NCBI GenBank assembly: GCA_031282405.1
Contig: JAITDU010000050.1
Coordinates: forward strand, 1 to 42,787
Length of the DNA stretch: 42,787 bases
Reading direction: 5' to 3'
DNA from: Coriobacteriales bacterium
GTDB taxonomy: Bacteria; Actinomycetota; Coriobacteriia; Coriobacteriales; UBA8131
The notes under the pieces are model-generated. The model was not told the origin of the DNA. It saw nothing but the letters and a program-made list of their open reading frames with translations, and searched no databases. The stretch's first letter is position 1. Every line of letters starts with the position of its first letter. Below are positions 5,961-13,689 of this stretch, one piece after another. The translations under genes were made by a program, and so were the position numbers.

Positions 5961-6236
5961 ATGCAAGTCAAAGCAGTGCTTTCGGTACTCGGCCGCGACC
6001 GCAAAGGCATCGTCGCCACCGTGGCCACGACCTTGTACGAATGCGGCGCCAACATTGACGACATCTCCCAAACCATCCTGGGCGACCTGTTCTCGATGAC
6101 GATGCTGGTCACTATCGACGAAGCAGCCTGTACGTTCAACGACCTGCAGGAGCGCCTTGCCTCCGACAGCAAAACTCTGGGCATGCAAATCCATCTGCAG
6201 CGCTCGGATGTATTCGACTTTATGTACAAAGTCTAA
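5961..6236 (+). CDS. ACT domain protein, UPF0237 family
   Basis: A 91-residue single ACT domain (PF13740-like). It starts MQVKAVLSVLGRDRKGIVATVATTLYECGANIDDISQTIL, the beta-alpha-beta start of a GcvR-type ACT domain with the GRDRKGIVA loop expected at the ligand or dimer interface. Full family length (about 90). Members are proposed amino-acid-sensing proteins and are usually followed by the UPF0210 (DUF711) gene; that partner is absent here. AAAGGA lies 6 nt before the ATG. It has its own promoter with an internal palindrome, so regulated expression is likely. Confidence 0.9.
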   Translation: MQVKAVLSVLGRDRKGIVATVATTLYECGANIDDISQTILGDLFSMTMLVTIDEAACTFNDLQERLASDSKTLGMQIHLQRSDVFDFMYKV

Positions 6237-6250
6237 CGATACAAGGATTA

Positions 6251-6307
6251 ATGGGCAAAGAAAACGAGCGCTTTTGGGCTGGTAGCCATGGCAGACACAC
6301 ACCATAA
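6251..6307 (+). other. Possible 18-codon leader ORF overlapping the tadA start
   Basis: ATG 6251 follows a good AAGGA and reads MGKENERFWAGSHGRHTP, then stops at 6305-6307, inside the tadA start region in another frame. tadA itself has no ribosome binding site at 6288, so this short ORF may couple its translation. This is inference from spacing only. Confidence 0.3.
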
Positions 6308-6776
6308 AGACGATTATTTCATGCGCCGTGCCCTTGAGCAGGCCGAATTGGCTGCGGCTGCGGGAGAAGTGCCGGTCGGTGCTGTCGTCGTGAGCAAGGG
6401 CGCGCCGGACGACCCCGGGCGCGTCGTTGCTGCTGCCCACAATCGCCGTGAGACCGACACCAATCCTGCCGCTCATGCAGAGTTTTTGGCAATACTGGCC
6501 GCGGCGCGCACGTTGGGGCGCTGGCGGCTTTCTGACTGCACCGTCTACGTTACGCTTGAACCGTGTGTAATGTGCGCGGGCCTGATGCATCAGGCTCGTA
6601 TTGCTCGTTGTGTCTTTGCCGCTCGCGACCCCAAAGCCGGTGCGTTGGGCAGCCTGTATCAGATCAACGAAGACACAAGGCTGAACCATACGTTCGAGGT
6701 CTCGGGCGGCGTTGGCGAGCAACAAAGTGCTAATTTATTAAGCAGTTTTTTTGCTGAACTGAGGGCACGGGGATAA
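6288..6776 (+). CDS. tadA: tRNA adenosine(34) deaminase TadA
   Basis: Deaminates A34 to inosine in the tRNA-Arg(ACG) wobble position, letting one tRNA read CGU, CGC and CGA. A 162-residue cytidine-deaminase-fold protein with the zinc site HAE (His63, Glu65) and PCVMC (Cys93, Cys96). EVPVGAVVV at 27-35 and the RDPKAGALGSLYQI segment are characteristic of TadA as opposed to cytidine or guanine deaminases. Length is normal. No clear ribosome binding site precedes ATG 6288. Its stop codon lies within a 36-nt tandem duplication that also contains the ispE start, so the two genes are tightly linked. Confidence 0.93.
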   Translation: MADTHHKDDYFMRRALEQAELAAAAGEVPVGAVVVSKGAPDDPGRVVAAAHNRRETDTNPAAHAEFLAILAAARTLGRWRLSDCTVYVTLEPCVMCAGLMHQARIARCVFAARDPKAGALGSLYQINEDTRLNHTFEVSGGVGEQQSANLLSSFFAELRARG

Positions 6777-6834
6777 ACAGATGCCGACCAACACAAAAGG
6801 GCACGGGGATAAACAGATGCCGACCAATACAAAA
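6763..6834 (+). repeat. 36-bp tandem duplication spanning tadA stop and ispE start
   Basis: 6763-6798 and 6799-6834 are direct repeats with one mismatch (C/T near the end). Each carries the tadA TAA and an ATG reading MPTNTK. The duplication leaves ispE with two in-frame start codons 12 codons apart. Confidence 0.95.
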
Positions 6835-7731
6835 GGGGCGAGAATACCAAATCGCATCATACATACGCCGGCAAAACTCAACCTGTTCTTAGCTGTCAAT
6901 GCGCAGATTGTAGACGGCAGGCATACTTTGACCTCGGTATTTTGCACTCTGGAGTTGGCCGATCAGGTGAGCTTCGCATTTCAAAGTGGCTCGCAGCCGT
7001 TCGACGTGCGCGTGCAAACCACGCCCGAGGCGCTTGTCCCCAACAAAGACAACATCATGCTCAGAGCCTGGAGACTATTTGTGCAAAGCCACGGCTTGGC
7101 CAGTTTGCCCACAGGTACGCTGCAGGTTGAGTTGAACAAAACGATACCGCTGCAGGCCGGCTTGGGCGGTGGCTCCACCAACGCGGCAGCAATGCTGAAA
7201 ATACTGTGCGAACTGACCAGGCAAGACCCGCTCGCTCCTAAAAACCTGCACATTGCAAGCAGACTCGGCGCCGATGTTACCTTTTTCTTGTATGCCTCAC
7301 AGGCTGGCGGCTGTGCTCTGATGAATGGCGCTGGCGACAGGCTGGTACGCATGTTACCCAAGCCTGAACTGGATATTGTGCTGGTTAAGCCGTCCGAGGG
7401 CATAGCGACAGTACAGGCCTATGCCTCCTTCGACGCTGATCCGCAGCCTGCTCCCAGCGCAAGCCGGCTTGTATCAGTTTTGGAGTCGCGTGGCCAGACC
7501 TTGGCTATTGCCGAGGCTTGTGTCAATAACCTTGAGCCGGCGGCCAAGAAATTGCTATCAAAAATAGCAAATATAAAATCCGAGCTCAAAGCGCAAGCGG
7601 GTGTCCTCACTGCCCTACTTTGCGGCTCTGGATCCACGGTGTTTGGCATCTGCGACAGCGCGGATTCTGCCCAGGCGGCGGCGCGGTACTTCTCTGGCAA
7701 AGGGCTTTGGGCCCAAGCCACTAGAACCTGA
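6781..7731 (+). CDS. ispE: 4-diphosphocytidyl-2-C-methyl-D-erythritol kinase IspE
   Basis: Phosphorylates CDP-ME to CDP-ME-2-phosphate in the MEP isoprenoid pathway. GHMP-kinase motifs: PAKLNLFL at 30-37 (Lys32), the ATP-binding PLQAGLGGGSTNAAA at 123-137, RLGADVTFFL at 161-170 with catalytic Asp165 (family usually LGADVPFF; Pro is Thr here), and LLCGSGSTVFGI near 283-294 (motif III). Length 316 is slightly long because of the duplicated start: ATG 6781 and ATG 6817 both head the same MPTNTK sequence. The second probably resembles the ancestral start, giving 304 residues. Follows tadA with a 4-nt gap; probably co-transcribed. Confidence 0.93.
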   Translation: MPTNTKGHGDKQMPTNTKGARIPNRIIHTPAKLNLFLAVNAQIVDGRHTLTSVFCTLELADQVSFAFQSGSQPFDVRVQTTPEALVPNKDNIMLRAWRLFVQSHGLASLPTGTLQVELNKTIPLQAGLGGGSTNAAAMLKILCELTRQDPLAPKNLHIASRLGADVTFFLYASQAGGCALMNGAGDRLVRMLPKPELDIVLVKPSEGIATVQAYASFDADPQPAPSASRLVSVLESRGQTLAIAEACVNNLEPAAKKLLSKIANIKSELKAQAGVLTALLCGSGSTVFGICDSADSAQAAARYFSGKGLWAQATRT

Positions 7732-7825
7732 GTCGTGGGCACAGGTTAAAACATGAAATGCAACACTTGCTCACAAGGAATCTGTGCCGTGCGATTTGCA
7801 TTACGCATATTCTGGCCCACTGCGC

Positions 7826-7831
7826 TATAAT
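7826..7831 (+). promoter_or_regulatory. -10 box upstream of the NifU-like gene
   Basis: A perfect TATAAT 44 nt before the ATG, preceded by TGCGC. No convincing -35 hexamer at 16-18 nt spacing, so confidence is moderate. Confidence 0.5.
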
Positions 7832-7875
7832 GGAGCGCTGGCACAATACTATGATTCCAGGTAAAGAGGTGCACT

Positions 7876-8106
7876 ATGATTGATAAAAAGCAGGTTGACG
7901 AGGTCTTGGATCTGATTCGCCCGGCACTTCAGGCCGACGGTGGCGATGTGGCCCTGGTCGACGTTGATGACGACGGCGTGGTCTCGGTAGAGCTGCAGGG
8001 TGCTTGCAAGGGTTGTCCCATGAGTCAGCTCACTTTGGCGAACAGCGTCGAGCGCGTGCTCAAAGAGCGCGTGCCTGGTGTTACCAAGGTCGTTCCGGCG
8101 CTCTAG
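7876..8106 (+). CDS. NifU-like Fe-S cluster scaffold (C-terminal NifU domain)
   Basis: A 76-residue stand-alone NifU C-terminal domain (PF01106, Nfu type). The CKGCPMS motif (Cys44, Cys47) binds a shared Fe-S cluster between two subunits for transfer to client proteins. The flanking LIRPALQADGGDVALVDV and VERVLKERVPGV segments are classic for the family. AGAGGTG stands 6 nt before the ATG, and a TATAAT box lies just upstream, so it is probably a separate transcription unit. Probably needed for Fe-S enzymes such as those late in the MEP pathway; that link to the ispE neighbour is only suggestive. Confidence 0.93.
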   Translation: MIDKKQVDEVLDLIRPALQADGGDVALVDVDDDGVVSVELQGACKGCPMSQLTLANSVERVLKERVPGVTKVVPAL

Positions 8107-8149
8107 GGAAGCGCCGACCAAAGCTCAAACCACTGCGAGCCTCGCTTAT

Positions 8150-8205
8150 TACCACAGCACTACCACCACAGCACTACCACAGCACCACCACAGCACCACC
8201 ATACA
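8150..8205. repeat. ACCACAGCAC simple tandem repeat
   Basis: Four to five imperfect 10- to 14-nt units with core ACCACAGCAC between the NifU-like gene and dcd. A TACAAT box (8210-8215) and the dcd ribosome binding site follow. Copy number may vary by slippage. Confidence 0.7.
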
Positions 8206-8253
8206 GCGTTACAATCACAAACAGTCACACAGAGGGCACGCAGGAGGCCAACC

Positions 8254-8808
8254 ATGGTTTTATCAGACCGTACGCTTAAAGAAGAGTTGGCGGCAGGCAG
8301 GATCATCATTGATCCATTCTTGCCCACAGACATCCAACCTGCCAGTATAGACCTGCATCTGGGCGATAGCTTCAGGGTGTTTCGCAATTCGCGTTATCCT
8401 TTTATCGATCCCAATGTAAGCCAGCCCGATCTAACCGAGCTGATGCTTGCCACAAAAACAGATCCATTTGTCTTACATCCGGGCGAATTCGTGCTGGGTA
8501 CCACACTGGAACGCGTTGCCCTTCCAAACGATATTCTCGGCAGACTGGAGGGTAAAAGTACGTTGGGGAGAATTGGCCTCTTGATACACTCGACCGCTGG
8601 CTATGTCGATCCTGGTTGGAACGGTCATCTTACCTTGGAATTATCTAACGTGGCTAACCTGCCTATCCTTCTCACCCCGGGCATGCGTATTGGACAGATC
8701 GCCTTTGAGCGTATGTCGACACCTGTCGACAAGCCTTATGGTCATCCCGATTTGGGCTCTCATTATCAAGGCCAGGCGGGGCCGACACCATCGAGTTCGC
8801 TTATTTGA
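8254..8808 (+). CDS. dcd: dCTP deaminase, probably bifunctional (dUMP-forming)
   Basis: Converts dCTP to dUTP or directly to dUMP, feeding thymidylate synthesis. 184 residues. Motifs: HPGEFVLGTTLE at 75-86, GKSTLGRIGL at 100-109 (Ser102, Arg106), HSTAGYVDPGWNGHLTLELSN at 112-132 with catalytic Glu129, and PGMRIGQI. Ala115 in HSTAG and the C-terminal GSHYQGQAGPTPS agree with the Mycobacterium tuberculosis enzyme, which both deaminates and removes pyrophosphate; the E. coli type has HVTAHRIDPG here. So I infer a DCD-DUT enzyme. AGGAGG 7 nt before the ATG is a strong ribosome binding site. The next gene begins 13 nt after the stop. Confidence 0.94.
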   Translation: MVLSDRTLKEELAAGRIIIDPFLPTDIQPASIDLHLGDSFRVFRNSRYPFIDPNVSQPDLTELMLATKTDPFVLHPGEFVLGTTLERVALPNDILGRLEGKSTLGRIGLLIHSTAGYVDPGWNGHLTLELSNVANLPILLTPGMRIGQIAFERMSTPVDKPYGHPDLGSHYQGQAGPTPSSSLI

Positions 8809-8821
8809 GGTGGCTGGGTTG

Positions 8822-9283
8822 ATGAGCAGTGCTTCGCTTGATTGTGCCTACCTGTCAAGCAATGCCACATCGGGCCACGAGCCCGACACCGACAATCAAT
8901 CTTATGACCATACCTGCTCGTCGGATAACACCGTACCCCGACAGTCATCCGCACAAAAGGGTGCCTGCTGGCAGATACGCGGCTGCGACCAGAAGATGGC
9001 CAGCACGTGCCCCCATGCTATTGCCAGCAGCGACGGTCGTTGTACCTTTGATTGCTACTATACGCTCTGTTCCCGCCCACAACATAAATTGGCTACGAAC
9101 TTGGACGTACTGCTGGATCCCACGGTTGATCGCTTGGCGGCAATCAAAGAGATCTGCACTACCTGCGAGTTCTTTTTACGTAATGGTCCCCGGGTAGATT
9201 CCAGGTTGGACCTCAGGCTAAACCCCAAGCCAGACCCCAGGCCGGCCTCCACACAGAGTCCCGGACAGGACGCTCATGCCTAA
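8822..9283 (+). CDS. Cysteine-rich protein of unknown function between dcd and lgt
   Basis: A 153-residue protein I cannot assign. Its centre has a dense set of cysteines: CWQIRGC, CPHA, CTFDC, TLC, then ICTTCEFF, a spacing that suggests two metal (Zn or Fe-S) sites. The N-terminal 45 residues and the C-terminal RLNPKPDPRPASTQ tail look disordered. No signal peptide or membrane segment. I took ATG 8822 because GAGGTGG lies 8 nt upstream; the frame is open further upstream but overlaps dcd. Tight spacing after dcd suggests co-transcription with dcd and perhaps lgt. Confidence 0.7.
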   Translation: MSSASLDCAYLSSNATSGHEPDTDNQSYDHTCSSDNTVPRQSSAQKGACWQIRGCDQKMASTCPHAIASSDGRCTFDCYYTLCSRPQHKLATNLDVLLDPTVDRLAAIKEICTTCEFFLRNGPRVDSRLDLRLNPKPDPRPASTQSPGQDAHA

Positions 9284-9330
9284 GAGCCCAAGCTACCATC
9301 TCAGCTCTTCATGTGCTCAGGGACATCCCT

Positions 9331-10167
9331 GTGCTTAATGACCTCTACCATGCTCTCGACCCGGTCGCTTTTTATCTGGGCCCGTTTGCCGTGCGCTGGT
9401 ATGGGCTCGGTTACATCGTGGGTCTGCTGCTCGGCGCTCTGATTCTGCTCAAAGTGGCCAAACGCTGGCAGATTCGCTTTACACTGGACGCTCTGCTCAC
9501 CTTGCTTGTGGCCGCGACTTTGGGCATCATCATCGGCGCCCGCCTGGGCTATGTGCTGTTTTACGGTGCTGGCTATTATCTGGAAAACCCGCTGGCTATA
9601 TTCGACTTGAGCGGTGGCGGCATGTCATTTCATGGCGGTCTTATCGGCATGCTTGTGGCTGCCTGGATCGTCGCGCGTCTGCTCAAGATGCCGCTTACCA
9701 CCTTGGGCGATCTTATCGTCATTGCGGCACCATTAGGCATTTGTCTGGTGAGAATAACCAACTTCATCAACGGCGAATTATGGGGCGCGACGACAGACCT
9801 GCCCTGGGGGGTGGTGTTTGAGACGGGCGGCAGCCTGCCCAGACATCCGACCCAACTCTACGAAGCTGCGTTAGAGGGCCTGCTCATGCTTGCGATCATG
9901 TTAGTTTTGGCTCGTCGTCGCCCACCCTTGCCGCGTGGCAGCTATATGGGTTTGTTCTTGTTACTTTATGGCGTATTCAGAACAGCCGTGGAATTCGTGC
10001 GCCAGCCCGACGTTCAACTCGGCTACCTGGCGGGCGACTGGCTCACAATGGGCATGTTGCTCAGTCTACCCCTGGTTGTAGCCGGTGTAGGTCTTTTGGT
10101 ATACTCTCGCAAGACTAAACATCCGCAACAGGGTATGCCGGAGGATCCGCATCCAGGTGCTCGCTAA
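9331..10167 (+). CDS. lgt: Prolipoprotein diacylglyceryl transferase Lgt
   Basis: Transfers diacylglycerol from phosphatidylglycerol to the lipobox Cys of prolipoproteins, at the membrane. About 278 residues with seven hydrophobic segments. Motifs: GGMSFHGGLIG around residues 96-106 (His101), RITNFINGELWG around 141-152 (the Lgt signature), and RHPTQLYEA. GTG 9331 has AGGGA 8 nt upstream and gives the usual MLNDLYHALDPVAF start; an earlier in-frame GTG at 9313 lacks a ribosome binding site. The 3' end overlaps the MFS gene by 11 nt. The lipoprotein at 13690-15342 is a local candidate substrate. Confidence 0.95.
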   Translation: MLNDLYHALDPVAFYLGPFAVRWYGLGYIVGLLLGALILLKVAKRWQIRFTLDALLTLLVAATLGIIIGARLGYVLFYGAGYYLENPLAIFDLSGGGMSFHGGLIGMLVAAWIVARLLKMPLTTLGDLIVIAAPLGICLVRITNFINGELWGATTDLPWGVVFETGGSLPRHPTQLYEAALEGLLMLAIMLVLARRRPPLPRGSYMGLFLLLYGVFRTAVEFVRQPDVQLGYLAGDWLTMGMLLSLPLVVAGVGLLVYSRKTKHPQQGMPEDPHPGAR

Positions 10168-11521
10168 ACTTAGATATGCCAAGCAAATGCAGCTCGATCA
10201 GGCCGTCCGTCTGCGGTGGGTCTATCTGGTGCTCAGTGCTCTGACGCTGCTGTTCTTAGGCTTTTTGTATGGTTGGTCCATCTTAGCGGTGCCCCTGCAA
10301 TCCGCATTTGGTTGGACCGCGGGCGACCTTGCCATCACTTTCACGCTTTCTACAGCCATGTTTTGCGTCGGTGGCGTCATCGGTGCTCAAATAACCAAGC
10401 GTACGGCCCCGCGCCTCACGCTGTGGTTGTCTGCCCTGCTCATAGTTGCTGGATATTTTGCCTCCGCCCAGGCTGATGCCCAGGGCATTCAGCTTATCTA
10501 CATCGCCTATGGTATCTGCGTGGGCGGAGCATCCGGCATGGCTCATAACGCTATCCTGGGCTGCACCAACAACTGGTTTCCCGATAGAATCGGCACTTCG
10601 TCCGGTGCCCTTACGCTCGGTTTCGGCCTGGGTTCGCTGGTCATTGGTCCTCTGGTCGGTGCTGCAATCGATAGTCTGGGTTGGCAGACATCCTACATCC
10701 TTTTGGGGGCGGCCACGGCTCTGGTCGTTACAGCCGGCTCCATCGTCATTCGTTATCCCAGCCCGTCACAGACTCTGCCCCCTCCGGCTGCCCCGCGTGT
10801 CAAGGCCACAGAGAAGCCCACAGGCCCGTCCGCGACTCGCGCTGTCAAATCCCCCAGTGATCGTACCGTCAAACCTCGCACCACCCCCTCCGGCCTTGAC
10901 TTCAGTACAAAAGAGATGTTGCGCTGTGCGCCTTTCTATCTTACGTTCATCGTTGCGGTACTGTTTGCCGCTATCTATCTGGCCACTATGGGCAACGCCA
11001 AACTCATCGCTTTGGAGTTGGGTGCTGCGGCCACGGTGGCAACCGTGATGGTGGGCATGGTCTCTTTGGGCGATGGCTTCAGTCGTTTGGCCTCGGGACT
11101 GTTCTTTGACCGCTTTGGCTATCGGGTCTCGCTCGTAGTCGTGGCTGTCTGTTTTACCGCTTCGGCGCTTACGCTGTTCTCTGCCTACAGTTTTGGTCAG
11201 CTGGGTCTGGTCGTGGCTGGGTTTATCTTGTTGGGTCTGGGTTTTGGCTCTATCTCTACCGTGCTGGCAGCGATCACCAACCGCTTCTATGGCCCAAAGA
11301 ACTACGGCTCCAATCTTTCGGTTGCTTATCTGGACTTCGTTCCGGCCTCTCTCATTGGGCCACCATTGCTGGGCTTGATGCAGACAACAACCGGCTCTTT
11401 TCAGCCGGCCTTCGCTATTCTGGCCGTCTTTGGTGTTGTGGCACTCATCATTGCTTTGTTCATCTTTCCTCCCCAACATAAACCAAACATAAACAAATCT
11501 CCCGATGAAGGGCCGCTGTAG
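10157..11521 (+). CDS. MFS transporter, OFA (oxalate/formate antiporter) type
   Basis: A 454-residue transporter with twelve predicted membrane helices and a long basic, Pro/Ser-rich cytoplasmic loop at about 200-250 between the two halves. FLYGWSILAVPLQSAFGW at 36-53 and GICVGGASGMAHNAILGCTNNWFPDRIGTSSG (about 121-152) are typical of the oxalate:formate antiporter-like family. Many members carry other monocarboxylates, so the substrate is open. Starts at GTG 10157 inside the lgt 3' end (GAGGA about 11 nt upstream), with ATG 10187 as an alternative. Likely translationally coupled to lgt. Confidence 0.85.
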   Translation: MLAKLRYAKQMQLDQAVRLRWVYLVLSALTLLFLGFLYGWSILAVPLQSAFGWTAGDLAITFTLSTAMFCVGGVIGAQITKRTAPRLTLWLSALLIVAGYFASAQADAQGIQLIYIAYGICVGGASGMAHNAILGCTNNWFPDRIGTSSGALTLGFGLGSLVIGPLVGAAIDSLGWQTSYILLGAATALVVTAGSIVIRYPSPSQTLPPPAAPRVKATEKPTGPSATRAVKSPSDRTVKPRTTPSGLDFSTKEMLRCAPFYLTFIVAVLFAAIYLATMGNAKLIALELGAAATVATVMVGMVSLGDGFSRLASGLFFDRFGYRVSLVVVAVCFTASALTLFSAYSFGQLGLVVAGFILLGLGFGSISTVLAAITNRFYGPKNYGSNLSVAYLDFVPASLIGPPLLGLMQTTTGSFQPAFAILAVFGVVALIIALFIFPPQHKPNINKSPDEGPL

Positions 11522-11609
11522 CTATCATCAGGTCTACCACACAAACCGAGGTTACTGAGGCTATCCTATCAAAACTGCCGTTAAAACTGCTGATCCTGAT
11601 TCACACAGT

Positions 11610-13685
11610 ATGATATTGGACAAACTCGCCACCGGCATCGTCGCCCACCGCAAGGTTATCATAGCGGTATTTTTAGTGGCAGCCATCGTCTGTGTTCCTC
11701 TGGCGCTCACCGTCAAGGTCAACTACAACATCGCCGATTACCTTACCAAGGATGCCCAGTCTACAAAGGCCATACAGATAATGGCCGATGAGTTTTCTCA
11801 GGATACGGCTGTAGCCACGGTCATGCTTTATGATGTGGACATTCCACAGGCCCTGGCTTACAAAGACGCGTTGGCACACCTGGACGATGTGAGCGAGGTC
11901 AGTTGGCTGGATGATGTCATAGACGTCCACAAACCATTGCAAACTGCCTCTCAAGCAACGGTCGAAACCTATTACAAAGACGGCAACGCCCTGCTAACGG
12001 TAAACGTTGTCAAAGGGTCAGAAAAACAGTCTATTCCGCAGATTCGCGAGCTTGTAGGCAGTGCCGGGGTGGTGGCGGGTGACGCGGCCTCCAACCAGGC
12101 CATCCAAGAGGCGGCATTTACCGAGGTGTTGGGCGCCTTTGCTATTCTGTTACCGGCCATACTGATACTGCTCATCCTTTCTACGACATCTTGGCTGGAA
12201 CCGCTGTTGTTTTTGTTGGTCATTGGCGTCTCTATTGCCATCAACATGGGCACGAACGTGGCTTATGGTCAGGTCTCATTCATGACCAATTCGGTAAGCC
12301 CTATTCTGCAGATGGCCGTTTCTCTGGACTATGCGATATTTCTGTTGCACGCCTTTGCTCGTCAGCGCAAAGTGCATCCCGATATTTCCGTTGCCATGAA
12401 ATACGCTATCAAAGAATCGTTTACGGCGGTTGCGGCCTCGGCTTCAACTACGCTGTTCGGCTTTATCGCTTTGGTGTTCATGCAATTCCAAATCGGTGCC
12501 GACCTGGGTCTTAACTTGGCCAAAGGTATCATTTTCAGCTTTCTAGCGGTCATTATCCTGCTGCCGGCGCTCACGCTTTGCTGCACCAAGCTTTTGGACA
12601 AGACCCGTCACCGCGAACTCAGCCCATCTTTTGGAAAAGTAGGAAAGCTGTTCGTCAAGCTCTCATTTCCCCTGGCTGTCGCGGTCGCTCTTTGTGTGGT
12701 TCCGGCTTTTCTTGGTCAACAACATACCGGGTTCCTCTACGGCAAGGACAGTATCGCCGCCAACAGTGCCGCCGGTAGGGCTACTCAAGAAACACAGGAT
12801 GTCTTTGGCCAGAATACCGCAGTTGTCGTGCTCGTACCCACAGGAGATGTCAGCCGCGAACTCCAGCTCAGTCAGGACCTTGAGTCCACAGACCACGTTA
12901 CCTCGGTTATTTCCTATCCTATAACAGTGAGCGCTCAGATACCGCCTCAGATCTTGAGCCAAGACATCACAGAGCGCTTTTATTCCGATGAATACGCCCG
13001 GATCGTCGTCAACACTGATACGGCCTCGGAAGGAGACGTAGCCTTTGCTACCGTTGAGGCCATCCAGGACCTGACCCGCAGCTACTATGGCGACACCGCC
13101 TACACGGCCGGTCAATCCGTCACGCTCTACGACATTAAACTCTCGGTATCCAGCGACACTCTCAAGGTTAATCTTATCGCCATAGCCGCTATCTTTTTGG
13201 CACTCCTGGTGTCATTCCGCTCGCTTTTGCTGCCGATACTGTTGATTTTGACCATCGAGTCGGCCATTTGGATCAATCTGGCTCTACCATATTTTACGGA
13301 CACGCCCATTAACTTCATTGGCTATCTGGTGCTTTCCTCGGTACAGCTAGGGGCTACGGTCGACTACGCCATTCTGCTGACCTCGACGTATCTGCGTCGC
13401 CGTCGTCAAATGCCTGCGCGTCCGGCCATCATCGACGCTTTGGGCACCAATTTCAAGTCCATCTTAGTCTCGGCGACTACACTGGCCGTCTGCGGGTTCG
13501 CCCTTAACTTCACAACCACCAACCCGGCTGTGGCCGACATCGGTGTACTCTTACTGCGTGGCACGATACTCTCCTTTGTCATGGTGGTATGCTTCTTGCC
13601 CGCCCTGCTCGTGCTTTTTGACAAGGCCATAGCCAAGACTACACGAAAATCCGGCTTTTTTGACTCCTCTGACCAAGAAGGATAA
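11610..13685 (+). CDS. MMPL/RND-type membrane exporter
   Basis: A 691-residue efflux or lipid transporter of the MMPL family (PF03176), made of two similar halves. Each half has one N-terminal helix, an extracellular domain and five helices. The proton-relay Asp-Tyr pairs are visible at SLDYAIFLLH (Asp240, Tyr241) and TVDYAILLT (Asp585, Tyr586). Gram-positive members of this size (YdfJ-like) export lipids, surfactants or drugs. The substrate is unknown. No clear ribosome binding site precedes ATG 11610. Four nucleotides separate its stop from the lipoprotein ATG at 13690, so the two are almost certainly one operon. Confidence 0.9.
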   Translation: MILDKLATGIVAHRKVIIAVFLVAAIVCVPLALTVKVNYNIADYLTKDAQSTKAIQIMADEFSQDTAVATVMLYDVDIPQALAYKDALAHLDDVSEVSWLDDVIDVHKPLQTASQATVETYYKDGNALLTVNVVKGSEKQSIPQIRELVGSAGVVAGDAASNQAIQEAAFTEVLGAFAILLPAILILLILSTTSWLEPLLFLLVIGVSIAINMGTNVAYGQVSFMTNSVSPILQMAVSLDYAIFLLHAFARQRKVHPDISVAMKYAIKESFTAVAASASTTLFGFIALVFMQFQIGADLGLNLAKGIIFSFLAVIILLPALTLCCTKLLDKTRHRELSPSFGKVGKLFVKLSFPLAVAVALCVVPAFLGQQHTGFLYGKDSIAANSAAGRATQETQDVFGQNTAVVVLVPTGDVSRELQLSQDLESTDHVTSVISYPITVSAQIPPQILSQDITERFYSDEYARIVVNTDTASEGDVAFATVEAIQDLTRSYYGDTAYTAGQSVTLYDIKLSVSSDTLKVNLIAIAAIFLALLVSFRSLLLPILLILTIESAIWINLALPYFTDTPINFIGYLVLSSVQLGATVDYAILLTSTYLRRRRQMPARPAIIDALGTNFKSILVSATTLAVCGFALNFTTTNPAVADIGVLLLRGTILSFVMVVCFLPALLVLFDKAIAKTTRKSGFFDSSDQEG

Positions 13686-13689
13686 GACT

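Noticed and set aside
5850-6725. 291-codon minus-strand frame across the ACT gene and tadA
   Set aside because: Antisense to two well-supported genes; its protein has no recognisable features.
8150-8205. Possible CRISPR-like array
   Set aside because: Units are 10-14 nt, contiguous and without spacers, so it is a simple tandem repeat.
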